NCBI RefSeq assembly: GCF_007859915.1
Contig: NZ_SJPM01000009.1
Coordinates: 1 to 64,000, forward strand
Origin: Neorhodopirellula pilleata
Lineage (GTDB): Bacteria; Planctomycetota; Planctomycetia; Pirellulales; Pirellulaceae
Length of the DNA: 64,000 nt
Reading direction: 5' to 3'
Part shown: positions 1 through 6,719 of the stretch, piece by piece
Position numbering within the stretch: position 1 is the first letter of the stretch
Layout: every line of letters starts with the position of its first letter
Program-made: the position numbers and the translations under genes
Notes under the pieces: generated by a model
Told to the model about the DNA's origin: nothing
Databases searched by the model: none
The model's input: the letters and a program-made list of their open reading frames with translations, nothing else

Positions 1-9
1 GGCTTCTTG

Positions 10-134
10 AACAGAGGACTTGAGCTTCGGCTAGTGGCACTGGCTTCGGGCAGCGACTTACGGACCAGCCAAGAAAAAGATTCGAACTCAAACCACGCCT
101 CGCCGCGAAGTCAAATCCTTATTGGTTATCGGAC
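10..134 (-). other. Probable attC site of cassette 8 (array edge)
   Basis: The R'' end, GTTATCGGAC at 125-134 on the plus strand, is the reverse complement of the first bases of cassette 8 (TTATCGGACAAG after the attC7 cut), so the cassette must end here. The other arm is less clear. AAC at 10-12 followed by AGGACTTGAGCTTCG pairs imperfectly with the arm at about 98-127. The stem is longer and less regular than in the other sites, and the extrahelical bases are not obvious. Confidence 0.55.
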
Positions 135-476
135 GATCTCCTTTGTGAGATCATCAATGGGAATCGGACGCGAGTTGCCCAATAGTATTGGTGACCATGA
201 TCTGTGAATCAAGTGCTTTCGAACACCTGACCATAGATAGTATCTCCGTTCCAGACCAGGGGAAAATTTATTTGCGTCGATGTGGGAATTGACGATAAGA
301 AATGCCAGTGGAACTGTGTACGGCTCGCTGCAATCCCACAGGTCCGAAGGCGGATGCTGCAAGCTATGTTCATATTTGTAAGTCGCAGCCCAGGATGCTA
401 GGTACAGACCAATTATCAAATGAAAGATGAAGATTGACCGAAGCGATAACTTTGGTAATTGTGTTCGCTTCAGCAT
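126..476 (-). CDS. Cassette 8: small planctomycete membrane protein, unknown function
   Basis: 116 aa. Residues about 12-30 (LSLRSIFIFHLIIGLYLASW) form one N-terminal membrane helix of the type that begins many short planctomycete proteins. The remainder is soluble, with a few aromatic and basic residues and no motif I recognise. The stop codon lies inside the R'' end of the cassette's attC, the usual place for a cassette gene to end. It has no promoter of its own that I can see; like other cassette genes it may depend on read-through from upstream. Function unknown. The family look (membrane anchor plus small domain) is seen; nothing more is claimed. Confidence 0.6.
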   Translation of the reverse strand: MLKRTQLPKLSLRSIFIFHLIIGLYLASWAATYKYEHSLQHPPSDLWDCSEPYTVPLAFLIVNSHIDANKFSPGLERRYYLWSGVRKHLIHRSWSPILLGNSRPIPIDDLTKEIVR

Positions 477-510
477 GATATGATTGCCAGAGTCCGAATG
501 ATTGCTTGTC

Positions 511-602
511 CGATAACGTTACGCGTAACCGGGAACGCGCGGGAAAGTTTCTAACTGCCATCAAACTCAACTCGCGTTCTCCGGTTCACGCGATGGTTCC
601 CC
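511..602 (-). other. attC site of cassette 7
   Basis: The outer triplets are AAC at 515-517 and GTT at 596-598. The arms pair as CGCGT/AACCGG/GAACGCG on the left against CGCGT-G-AACCGG-A-GAACGCG on the right (read as reverse complement), leaving G and A as extrahelical bases on the R''-L'' arm. The unpaired spacers next to the ends are GTTA and CAT. The asymmetry gives a leftward cassette, the same direction as the gene at 620-1099. Confidence 0.92.
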
Positions 603-619
603 GCCGTTTTGGACTAAGG

Positions 620-1099
620 CTAACTGATTGCGGAAGTAACGGATTCCGCCTTGCGAAACCTGAGGAACAACCGCTCTATAGCCGTACAAATAATCACGGG
701 AACGATAACAACAATCGCGATCTCGGCGACCTTAAATGGAACAAACGGTTTTAGATACCAAAGATAATTTACGATGATGTGGTTCAACGGAATCGGCATC
801 AAGCCCAAAATCATGCCAGCAATCAGGCGAACAGAAACGGGTGAACGTACAAAGTACCCTCGCATTGGCGAAAGCAAATTGACTGCACCAACCGCTCCCG
901 AGAATGCGAAGTAAGGCACATAGGAAGCAACAAACTGCGTTGGTGTAGCGATAAACGGGCGAGAATCGGCGCGGAGACTATGGCTAATCCACGATACAAC
1001 TCCGAACGCGATAGTCGCAGTCGAGGCGAACGCAAACCAATGAAGCCGTTGCGCCGATGTTGGCTGCGATTGAATGTCAGGCGGATGGTAAGGGTTCAT
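620..1099 (-). CDS. Cassette 7: multi-pass membrane protein, unknown function
   Basis: 159 aa, started at the ATG at 1099 because MNPYHPPDIQ is the customary beginning of planctomycete membrane proteins of the MNPYxSP type; an earlier start at 1129 would run into the preceding attC. Hydrophobic segments at about residues 20-40, 65-85, 90-115 and 125-145 predict roughly four membrane helices. A short charged tail follows. No enzymatic motif seen. The gene lies between attC6 and attC7 and ends 21 bp before the GTT end of attC7, so it is a complete cassette gene. The product is probably a small envelope protein; its role is unknown. Confidence 0.7.
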   Translation of the reverse strand: MNPYHPPDIQSQPTSAQRLHWFAFASTATIAFGVVSWISHSLRADSRPFIATPTQFVASYVPYFAFSGAVGAVNLLSPMRGYFVRSPVSVRLIAGMILGLMPIPLNHIIVNYLWYLKPFVPFKVAEIAIVVIVPVIICTAIERLFLRFRKAESVTSAIS

Positions 1100-1110
1100 G
1101 CTTGTCAGCC

Positions 1111-1966
1111 GGGGAACGTTACACATCACCGAGTCGGGACGGTTGATGTTCCATTTGAAAAAGCTCGCAAGCCCGACTTCGGTGCAGTACGCCCAACATG
1201 GGCGTGATCTTGTGGGGTGAAAGTCCCCTGTACTTATTTCCGGTTTCTTTCAACACGAGGCAGTATACCAAATGTAACTCTTACGAAAGACAGTACGAGG
1301 CGAAGGCAACTGCGGAAGGGTGACCAACCGTGGGGAGGAAGCCTGCGAATGTGCTCGTGAAGCTGGAAAACGCCGAGAACAGTTCTGGTTCAACAATGAC
1401 CGAATCAGGCGAGGTTTAACGCAAACCGTCCCAGCCACATTCACGCCAAGACCCGCCAGGTGACGAACAGAAACCCGATACGAGGCCGACGACTCGAGGT
1501 GAGTGGGCTGCTGACCACGAAACCAAACCGGAAGAACGGGCGCAGGTAGATCGGGCACTTGGGCGGGGACAGATCACGTGTCTCGGTGCGATCGCATCAA
1601 TCCGCGACGTCCCTTATTTGGGGAGATCTCGATGCGTACCCGTGAGTAGGGCTTGCCCGAAAGGCGGGACGAGTGCGGCAACGCACCTCGTGCAAAGAGA
1701 AGTCAGCAGAGGGCATAGTATTCGACCCACGCGGTCGTCGAAGGCCCGAAGGGAACGAGCAAGTACGTGTCCGTTGTCATTCGCGAAAGAATCATCGCCG
1801 TACGGCGTTTTCTAAGCGGCATGACAACGGTCCCAATGGCTTGGGTCGTCATGGCAACATGGCGATTTAAAACTCGTGCTCAACCGCCGTATGCGGACCC
1901 GCATGTACGGTGGTGTGGGAGGGGTCCCGGGCAACCGGGCCCCTATCCCGATTGTGATGGTTATCC
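1111..1966 (-). other. attC site of cassette 6, split by a group II intron
   Basis: The left part is 1111-1186 and the right part 1953-1966. Joining ..TTCGGTGCA (to 1186) with TGTGATGGTTATCC (from 1953) restores a canonical site. AAC at 1115-1117 opposes GTT at 1960-1962, and the arms ACAT/CACCGA/GTCGGG pair with ATGT and CACCGA plus an extra base on the right arm, as in the neighbouring sites. The R'' end GGTTATCCGCTT is the reverse complement of the start of cassette 6, which confirms the joined site. The intron therefore entered an existing attC. Confidence 0.88.
1187..1952 (+). mobile_element. ORF-less group II intron (class C-like) inserted in attC
   Basis: 766 nt. The 5' end GTACGCCCAACATGGGCGTG, followed by GTGGGGTGAAAGTCCCC at about 1212, is the domain I start typical of bacterial group II introns. 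Near the 3' end, 1892-1921 is a domain V hairpin (CCGCCGTATGCGG / GCATGTACGGTGG), followed by a domain VI stem (CCCGG GCAA CCGGG) and a terminal AT at 1952. The domain V triad reads CGC rather than AGC, as known for group IIC. There is no reverse transcriptase/maturase reading frame, so mobility would need a maturase in trans. It is antisense to the cassette genes. Boundaries come from rebuilding the attC. Confidence 0.85.
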
Positions 1967-1972
1967 GCTTCG

Positions 1973-2473
1973 TCACAATCCCAGCTTAACGGTTGGCCAG
2001 ACCTTGTCCCCGAACTCGTCTTGGAGTTCACCAAGTCGCTCTACTTCTACCGATTCAGAACTTGCCATCATAGCAGGCATCTCTATTACCAATGATTGTA
2101 GTTCCGTTAACGAGTGGAGCGCTGTTTCTAATTCTGGCGTGATCTTTCCGATTGGCAACTCCACGGCGGTGGCCCGACGTTCTTTCGTTTTGCCGAAGAG
2201 AATCTCGGCAAGCGTGAGTTTGGGCTGCGTTTGTGTTCCAACACACGATATGTCGTGTTGCGAGTAGTATTCGTAGCCGGGTAGCTGTCCAACGCTAATA
2301 GATTTCGTGGAGCCCATCCACGGCTGTTGATAGCCGTAATAGGTTTTTCCACCGGCCTCCTTGATTGCGGATAGCGCCCGTGCCTCTGGATCGTGCGTTC
2401 GCCAGGCGAGATAGACCGCGAGCAGTGCAATCAAGACGAGAAGGGTTTTCAACCCAAAACGGATTCGTCGCAT
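1973..2473 (-). CDS. Cassette 6: membrane-anchored protein, unknown function
   Basis: 166 aa from the ATG at 2473. An upstream GTG at 2500 lies inside attC5 and is unlikely. MRRIRFGLK precedes one membrane helix (TLLVLIALLAVYLAW, about residues 10-24), the common planctomycete anchor. The rest is soluble and includes a short leucine-rich-looking stretch (LETALHSLTELQSLVIE) and acidic residues near the C-terminus. The stop codon is 11 bp from the GTT end of the intron-split attC6, so this cassette's recombination site has been broken while its gene is intact. No function can be assigned; the partial LRR-like look is too short to name a family. Confidence 0.65.
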   Translation of the reverse strand: MRRIRFGLKTLLVLIALLAVYLAWRTHDPEARALSAIKEAGGKTYYGYQQPWMGSTKSISVGQLPGYEYYSQHDISCVGTQTQPKLTLAEILFGKTKERRATAVELPIGKITPELETALHSLTELQSLVIEMPAMMASSESVEVERLGELQDEFGDKVWPTVKLGL

Positions 2474-2488
2474 CACTTCATTCCAAGC

Positions 2489-2580
2489 GGATAACGCCAC
2501 GCGTCACCGGGTACGCGCGAAAGATTTTCCATTTCAAATCCGCTCAACTCGCGTACTCCGGTGCACGCGATTGTTCCCCG
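2489..2580 (-). other. attC site of cassette 5
   Basis: AAC at 2493-2495 and GTT at 2573-2575. CGCGT/CACCGG/GTACGCG on the left pairs with CGCGT-G-CACCGG-A-GTACGCG on the right, leaving extrahelical G and A. The spacers are GCCA and AAT. The loop contains GATTTTCCATTT, also present in the loops of attC2, attC4 and (in part) attC6, so these sites are close relatives. The R'' end GTTCCCCG matches the start of cassette 5. Confidence 0.93.
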
Positions 2581-2582
2581 TT

Positions 2583-3029
2583 TCATGACTCTGGGAAGTA
2601 ACGCTCGGGCGGATCGGCAACAACACAATCAACAAACGAGTCGAAGGACAAGCCAAATGACTCGGGAAGGTCGTCTTCATAATCCCAGTCTACGAAAATT
2701 TGGCTGGGATCTTCAATCGACATCAGCAGACTCTCGCCATCCTCACCGACGGCAAAATGGAAGTACCGAAAGTCATATTTTTCACAGTAGTCGATTGCGG
2801 AAGGCGTCATCGTTACGAAGTACTGTACCCACAAACGAGCGTTGGCACCGCAGTCTCGCGAGAACCCATGACAAAATAGTGTTGATCGAAGGTCGTATAG
2901 ACGTTTGAGCTGAAGCGGAACGTCACATCCGAATCTGCGTACGAAGTAGTCGTAACGAGGTGATTCGAAATCAGCGATCCGTGTCCGTTGGTGCTCGGCG
3001 ATCTTCATGCGGATAGGATCGTCCATCAT
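2583..3029 (-). CDS. Cassette 5: SMI1/KNR4 (SUKH)-like protein
   Basis: 148 aa. The order of features fits the SUKH fold: an N-terminal helical part with FVRRFGCDVPLQLKRLYDLR (about residues 29-50), where family members have a leucine-rich LP-x-LK-x-LY segment, then a beta-rich part with YFHFAVGEDGESLLMSI and VDWDYEDD, and a closing SFDSFVDCV helix like the usual FxxFL end. Known SUKH proteins are often immunity proteins against polymorphic toxins, and are common in integron cassettes. No toxin partner is seen here. Two adjacent ATGs (3029, 3026) are possible starts. Family assignment is by pattern only; an unrelated cassette protein remains possible. Confidence 0.6.
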   Translation of the reverse strand: MMDDPIRMKIAEHQRTRIADFESPRYDYFVRRFGCDVPLQLKRLYDLRSTLFCHGFSRDCGANARLWVQYFVTMTPSAIDYCEKYDFRYFHFAVGEDGESLLMSIEDPSQIFVDWDYEDDLPESFGLSFDSFVDCVVADPPERYFPES

Positions 3030-3038
3030 TCTTCATTC

Positions 3039-3128
3039 GGGGAACGTCCGCCGTCACCGGGTACGGCGAGTTGATTTTCCATTTGTAAACGCGCGACGCC
3101 GTACTCCGGTGCACGGCATGGTTCCCCG
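3039..3128 (-). other. attC site of cassette 4
   Basis: AAC at 3043-3045 and GTT at 3121-3123, with ends GGGGAAC and GTTCCCC. GCCGT/CACCGG/GTACGGCG pairs with GCCGT-G-CACCGG-A-GTACGGCG. Extrahelical G and A sit on the right arm in plus-strand coordinates, i.e. on the R''-L'' arm of a leftward cassette. Unpaired spacers GTCC and CAT. This is the clearest site of the array. Confidence 0.94.
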
Positions 3129-3144
3129 CGTTATGTGTCGTGCG

Positions 3145-3783
3145 TCAAATCGAGTATCGTTTGCGAGATGTCCTCGCCTGGCGCACACGACACACGACTA
3201 CGGCAGTATCATCCCAAAGGTCGCCGGAGGCAAGGCGAACCATGTCGACACATGCACGCGGAATAGCAAAAAAGTCGGTACGACCCATGAGTGGTGTAAT
3301 TTGCTCGCGTTTGGCATAGTTGAAAAATCCGTCTGAACCGACCAGAAGGAGTCCATTGAGTGGACCATGCCAGAATGGAGCGGGGTTGGCAGCTTGGGAG
3401 CCAAGTAGCGGCTTGCGATTCTGCGTGCGAGTCAAGTCAGTAATGTCAGCCCCGTCAATCACCCAAGCGCAACTATCGCCGACGCTCGCGCCCAGAATTC
3501 GATCGGGATGAACGTCGACAATCACAGCGGTTGTCTCACCAGTGTGCACGCGAAAGTCAAGTTGCGAGAGAAATTCGGACCAGTCAGTGGAGTTGTCAAT
3601 CGCAGTGTAGTTCGCTCGCGTTTCGCGAATTACTGTTTCGGCCGCAATGTGTCCGTCGCCTGTGCCACCAGCGCCATCGGCGACCACGATCAGTGTGCGG
3701 TCGCCATCGGTGATGACGTCGATGCGATCGTCGCATCGTTCGCGATACGCTTCGACAACATGAGCAGTTTCAAACGATGTCAT
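3145..3783 (-). CDS. Cassette 4: PP2C-like serine/threonine phosphatase
   Basis: 212 aa, close to a minimal PP2C domain. Residues about 25-45 hold TLIVVADGAGGTGDG (motif 2, metal-binding Asp and DG turn). HTGETTAVIVDV and ILGASVGDSCAWVI correspond to the central strands with the GDS turn, VGSDGFFNYA to the second metal site, and LWDDTAVVVCRV to the final DD-T-VV motif. Known role: Mn/Mg-dependent removal of phosphate from Ser/Thr. It is cytosolic as no signal or helix is seen. It is a single-gene cassette between attC3 and attC4, with no kinase or FHA partner beside it, so its substrate is unknown. The N-terminal RxxDR motif is only partly visible. Confidence 0.85.
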   Translation of the reverse strand: MTSFETAHVVEAYRERCDDRIDVITDGDRTLIVVADGAGGTGDGHIAAETVIRETRANYTAIDNSTDWSEFLSQLDFRVHTGETTAVIVDVHPDRILGASVGDSCAWVIDGADITDLTRTQNRKPLLGSQAANPAPFWHGPLNGLLLVGSDGFFNYAKREQITPLMGRTDFFAIPRACVDMVRLASGDLWDDTAVVVCRVRQARTSRKRYSI

Positions 3784-3808
3784 GAATGGGCATCGAGGAT
3801 TTCAGTCG

Positions 3809-3906
3809 GGGAACGAAATGCGATCTATCCGATGGTCAGGCGTTAAAAAAGCTCAACTTGCTAGTTGAGCTGGCCGCCTGACTTTCGGATAGATCGTGCG
3901 TTGAAC
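3809..3906 (-). other. Divergent attC site of cassette 3
   Basis: AAC at 3812-3814 and GTT at 3900-3902; the R'' box GTTGAAC fits the RYYYAAC/GTTRRRY rule exactly. The arms GATCTATCCG and GTCAGGCG (with mismatched 2-3 nt in between) pair on both sides, giving a longer stem without the G/A bulges of the other sites. The loop holds an intrinsic terminator. Outside the R'' box, 3907-3928 repeats in inverse form the start of the same cassette at 5766-5787 (core TCGATCGTGATCG), so the pairing extends past the normal attC limit. Confidence 0.65.
3845..3870 (-). terminator. Intrinsic terminator inside attC3
   Basis: On the minus strand GCTCAACT-AGCA-AGTTGAGC is followed by six T residues. It lies in the loop of attC3, after the transposase gene and before the PP2C cassette, and should stop transcription coming from cassettes 1-3. 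Confidence 0.75.
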
Positions 3907-4157
3907 TTTGTCGATCGTGATCGCCACCCTGGAAAAAACGTATGCGGATTCAATCCGGCGGCTCGATCACAACCAGCCCTGATTTTACACCCCTGGATTG
4001 CTCGAGTGCAAGTTGTCGCGACTGTTGCACTTTGCTTGGCAGCGTTTCCGCACGGTTTTGGCCTTCATTCCTGACTCCGGCGCAGCACCGAAACGGCGAT
4101 CTCGTCATTGAGAGAACGCATTTCGGACTACCCACTAAGATCAATCGTGTCCCTTTG

Positions 4158-5498
4158 CTAGTCATCGCGATACCACCACGGTCGATATTGGCTGGACATC
4201 ACATCGCTCCATGAGGGTTTGCTCGACCACCGGATCAGTTCCATCTCTTCGTCACAATGCGGACACGTAGGCACTGTGTCTTCGTCACTCGGCTCATCGT
4301 GTTCTGGCTTGGCGTCCGCTGCTTGCGGCGGCTCGTCTTGCGAGTTCATCCAAGCCGCACATTCTTTCAGATACCGATCACGATGACGGTTGCTGAAGCC
4401 GCCGTAACGGCGTGACTTGGTAAAGCCCCTGGGAAGAATGTGCATCGACCAACGACGGGCGAACTCGATCCCGCTAAGTGTGTACGGGGCACTACGGCCA
4501 TCGCCGCCGCCAGTCTGATCGCCGACGCGTGCCCAAAACTGAACCTTTCCGTCTTCATGCGAGATCAACCGACGATCACTGATCGGACCACCGGTCATGT
4601 AACGTGCCAGGTACTTCGCGACGTGTTCCGGGCGGCAGTCTTCGTTCGGCGGAGCCTGGATGAACGATACCCATGTCTTGTTCTCAAAACGCCCCAGCCA
4701 CTCGTCCCAATTCGCCTGGTCTTTCAAGCGACTCCAGTCACCTTCCAGCTTGAGCTTTTCCCGCTCACGCAGTTGCACAAGACCCTTTAAGACGAACTCC
4801 CGATAGCGTTTGCGAAGTTCCTTGGCATCCACCAAGTACGGCGTCGACGATGGCTTCCCGCTCCGCTTACGACTGCTGATCCACCCCGGACGCGATCGAT
4901 CAAGTGACGGGCCACCGCCAGGAACTAACGCATGGACATGCGGATGCGCTTCGAGCTTTTGATTCCAAGTATGCAGGACCATCGCTGCGGCAGCCTCGAA
5001 TCCTTGTTCCAACGCAATCTGGTCACGCAGAGCTTGCCAAGCGGAATGAAACAATAGGTTGTAGATTTCTCGACGGTTGCCCAACGACAACGCGGCGAGT
5101 TCTTCCGGCAACGTAAAGACGACTTGGAAATAGGTGACACCGGGAACCAGCAATTCGCTAGTGGAGTCCAGCCAATCGGCTCGCTTGGCACCGCTGCACT
5201 GAGGGCAGTGTCGGTCACCGCAGGAGTTGTACAGCGGTGTCTCCGACTGGCATCCTCGGCAGCGATAGACATGGCCTCCTAAAGCCCGTGTTCGGCACAG
5301 CGACAGTTTCGCCAACGTGCTTTGAACCTGGGGCACCGCCTGCACACCATGCTTCTGAAGGTAGCGCGGAGCGTACCGTTTAAGTAACCCGGCAACACTC
5401 AAGCCGGGTGCTGACGCAACCGTCTCGTCGAGCTTCTCAATACCGGCCGCAACCGGACAAGCAATTGCCGCCGAAGGCGGACTTGGGAGGACAATCAT
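4158..5498 (-). CDS. Cassette 3: IS91-family (HUH, Y2-type) transposase
   Basis: 446 aa from the ATG at 5498 (a GTG at 5531 is also possible). The N-terminal zinc-binding part shows GHVYRCRGCQSETPLYNSCG and DRHCPQCSGAKRADWL, the cysteine pattern of IS91/IS801 transposases. It is followed by the HUH motif HPHVHALVPGG and, about 100 residues later, the tyrosine region YLARYMTGGPISDRRL. These enzymes nick and move DNA by a rolling-circle route. The coding region appears intact. It is unusual in lying inside a cassette with its own attC3 and with a cassette start complementary to that attC. An alternative reading is an IS91 element inserted at a GTTC target next to an attC, since GTTC also borders the left end. 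Confidence 0.88.
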   Translation of the reverse strand: MIVLPSPPSAAIACPVAAGIEKLDETVASAPGLSVAGLLKRYAPRYLQKHGVQAVPQVQSTLAKLSLCRTRALGGHVYRCRGCQSETPLYNSCGDRHCPQCSGAKRADWLDSTSELLVPGVTYFQVVFTLPEELAALSLGNRREIYNLLFHSAWQALRDQIALEQGFEAAAAMVLHTWNQKLEAHPHVHALVPGGGPSLDRSRPGWISSRKRSGKPSSTPYLVDAKELRKRYREFVLKGLVQLREREKLKLEGDWSRLKDQANWDEWLGRFENKTWVSFIQAPPNEDCRPEHVAKYLARYMTGGPISDRRLISHEDGKVQFWARVGDQTGGGDGRSAPYTLSGIEFARRWSMHILPRGFTKSRRYGGFSNRHRDRYLKECAAWMNSQDEPPQAADAKPEHDEPSDEDTVPTCPHCDEEMELIRWSSKPSWSDVMSSQYRPWWYRDD

Positions 5499-5785
5499 TG
5501 CGAACCGAACAGTGAGCAAGCGGTGACACACTGCCTCGCCTTGCTCGGCAAGTGGTGGTCAAAACCACCAAGGCTATTCACAAGCCTGTACGCCGCATTC
5601 GATTTCGCTAGTTATCCGGACAACGAATTTGTATATCCGAGCGCCCCTCCTGCAACAACCGTTCTGCGCTATCGCTCCGATGCCCTATCTGGGTTGCCAT
5701 GAGCAACGCGATGGCGGCTCGCCGCCGGCGCTCAAACGCAACGCACCTACGTCGTCACGATTACGCACTCCGATCACGATCGATT

Positions 5786-5881
5786 AAGTTCAACGACCGC
5801 GATAACCGAGTCGCGGCGATTGATTTTCCATTGTGAAGTCGCCCGGCTCCGCGACTTCGGTTCATCGCATTGTTCTGCATT
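5786..5881 (-). other. attC site of cassette 2
   Basis: AAC at 5792-5794 and GTT at 5872-5874. GCGAT/AACCGA/GTCGCGG pairs with GCGAT-G-AACCGA-A-GTCGCGG, with extrahelical G and A as in its neighbours. Spacers GACC and AAT. The R' side (minus strand GTTGAAC) fits GTTRRRY exactly. The R'' end TGCAGAAC is complementary to the start of cassette 2. Confidence 0.94.
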
Positions 5882-6249
5882 TATTCTGACGATATGAAGT
5901 ATCCTAGCACATTCGCGAGTCGCTCAAGCAACGCACGGGTTTGTGTCTCGTGAGAATTGTAGAGATACAGGACATGGATAGGTCCGTTCGGGATTACGAC
6001 GCATTTCAGGAAATGTTTATCCGACCGTCGGTCATTTCCAACAATCATCTCAACTGCATCCATGAGCGGCACCATCGCCTGATCCTTCGCTTCATGAGTC
6101 ATGTCTGAGCGTTGGGCGAGATCTTTAGCTGCGTAACGTACTCCGCGGTCATTGTCGCATTGTACGAATCCGAATTCAGCCGTTGCTCTGCGCACCACTT
6201 CTTCGGCGCCAAGGTTTTCAGCATCGTTCTTTGGCCGCAGGCTTGTCAT
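5881..6249 (-). CDS. Cassette 2: hypothetical protein
   Basis: 122 aa from the ATG at 6249. Upstream in-frame codons belong to attC1, so an earlier start is not credible. The protein is soluble, with an N-terminal helical half (AEEVVRRATAEFGF, DMTHEAKDQAMVPLMDAVEMIV) and a C-terminal half containing strand-like CVVIPNGPIHVLYLY and a final helix LLERLANVLGYF. No signal peptide, no membrane segment and no catalytic motif are visible, and I do not recognise the family. It is the first cassette gene of normal length after the integrase side, so it would be among the best expressed if the integron has a Pc promoter. Confidence 0.6.
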   Translation of the reverse strand: MTSLRPKNDAENLGAEEVVRRATAEFGFVQCDNDRGVRYAAKDLAQRSDMTHEAKDQAMVPLMDAVEMIVGNDRRSDKHFLKCVVIPNGPIHVLYLYNSHETQTRALLERLANVLGYFISSE

Positions 6250-6260
6250 GGCTGTGAATG

Positions 6261-6354
6261 CAGAACGATTAAGTTCACCCCTTTCGGCGTAGAGAGTTTG
6301 ACCTACTAACCGACTTGGGGCCGAAATGGGGTGCAACGTATCGTTGAACTGGCC
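6261..6354 (-). other. attC site of cassette 1
   Basis: AAC at 6264-6266 and GTT at 6343-6345. AAGTT/CACCCC/TTTCGGC pairs with ACGTT-G-CACCCC-A-TTTCGGC, the same block lengths and the same extrahelical G and A as the other sites, with one mismatch in the outer stem. The R'' end GTTGAACTGGCC (6343-6354) is the exact reverse complement of the cassette start at 6533-6544. Confidence 0.88.
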
Positions 6355-6372
6355 GGGTTCTAGTTTACCGGC

Positions 6373-6486
6373 TCACCGATGTTGAGGCCATTCCCTTAGG
6401 GCATTACCACTTTGAGTGCCCTTTTCCCGGTCAATTTGAAGCCGGGGCAACGCCGCTGGACGATCTTTTTGAGACTTTTCCACCAT
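6373..6486 (-). CDS. Possible 37-aa ORF in cassette 1
   Basis: The 278-bp cassette next to the integrase has no ordinary gene. The only open frame worth recording runs from ATG at 6486 and would encode a 37-aa basic peptide beginning MVEKSQKDRPAALPRLQI. There is no clear ribosome binding site and no recognisable motif. The cassette may equally be non-coding (a leader, promoter or decayed cassette). Listed so the reader knows what the stretch contains. Confidence 0.2.
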   Translation of the reverse strand: MVEKSQKDRPAALPRLQIDREKGTQSGNALREWPQHR

Positions 6487-6532
6487 CTAAACGCTCTCAG
6501 TCTATCCAAAAGCTCGAAGCACAACCCCGCTA

Positions 6533-6560
6533 GGCCAGTTCAACAACATAATTATACAGG
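6533..6560 (-). other. attI/first-cassette junction
   Basis: On the minus strand the box GTTGAAC (6544 to 6538) fits GTTRRRY, and the bases that follow (TTGAACTGGCC) are complementary to the R'' of attC1, so the first cassette begins at 6543. The attI side lies toward the integrase gene (6545 onward). I could not define the second integrase-binding box of attI by eye. Confidence 0.6.
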
Positions 6561-6566
6561 TTTGAA

Positions 6567-6588
6567 CCGGTATATGCTCATATACCGG
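6567..6588. promoter_or_regulatory. Palindrome in the attI-integrase interval, candidate operator
   Basis: CCGGTATAT (6567-6575) and ATATACCGG (6580-6588) are perfect inverted arms around a 4-nt centre. The site lies between attI and the integrase start, where an integrase promoter and its repressor site would be expected. It does not match the LexA box of Vibrio or class 1 integrons. Function is inferred from position and symmetry only. Confidence 0.4.
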
Positions 6589-6719
6589 GCTTTATCTTGC
6601 TAATATATCCCGCTGATGCCTGGAGAGCTAGCCAGAAACCACTAGGCTGCGAAGGCGATCTGTGGGTCTGGGTTGACTGGGCGGTTAAGGAGTTTTGTCT
6701 TCGCCATGGGGTTGCTGAG

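Noticed and set aside
1618..1870. Open frames of about 65 codons in the 1.2-1.95 kb stretch
   Set aside because: They lie inside the group II intron RNA (domains II-IV), have no family features, and no reverse transcriptase motif.
3907..5787. Terminal inverted repeats of a classical DDE insertion sequence
   Set aside because: The encoded enzyme is an HUH transposase, which does not use such repeats. The inverted ends fit the R''/cassette-start complementarity of integron cassettes, so a classical IS with direct repeats was not called.
6331..6350. CAACG-ATA-CGTTG as the attI core
   Set aside because: These bases form the R'' side of attC1, which pairs with 6261-6290 and has the standard extrahelical bases. 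The attI junction was placed at 6544 instead.
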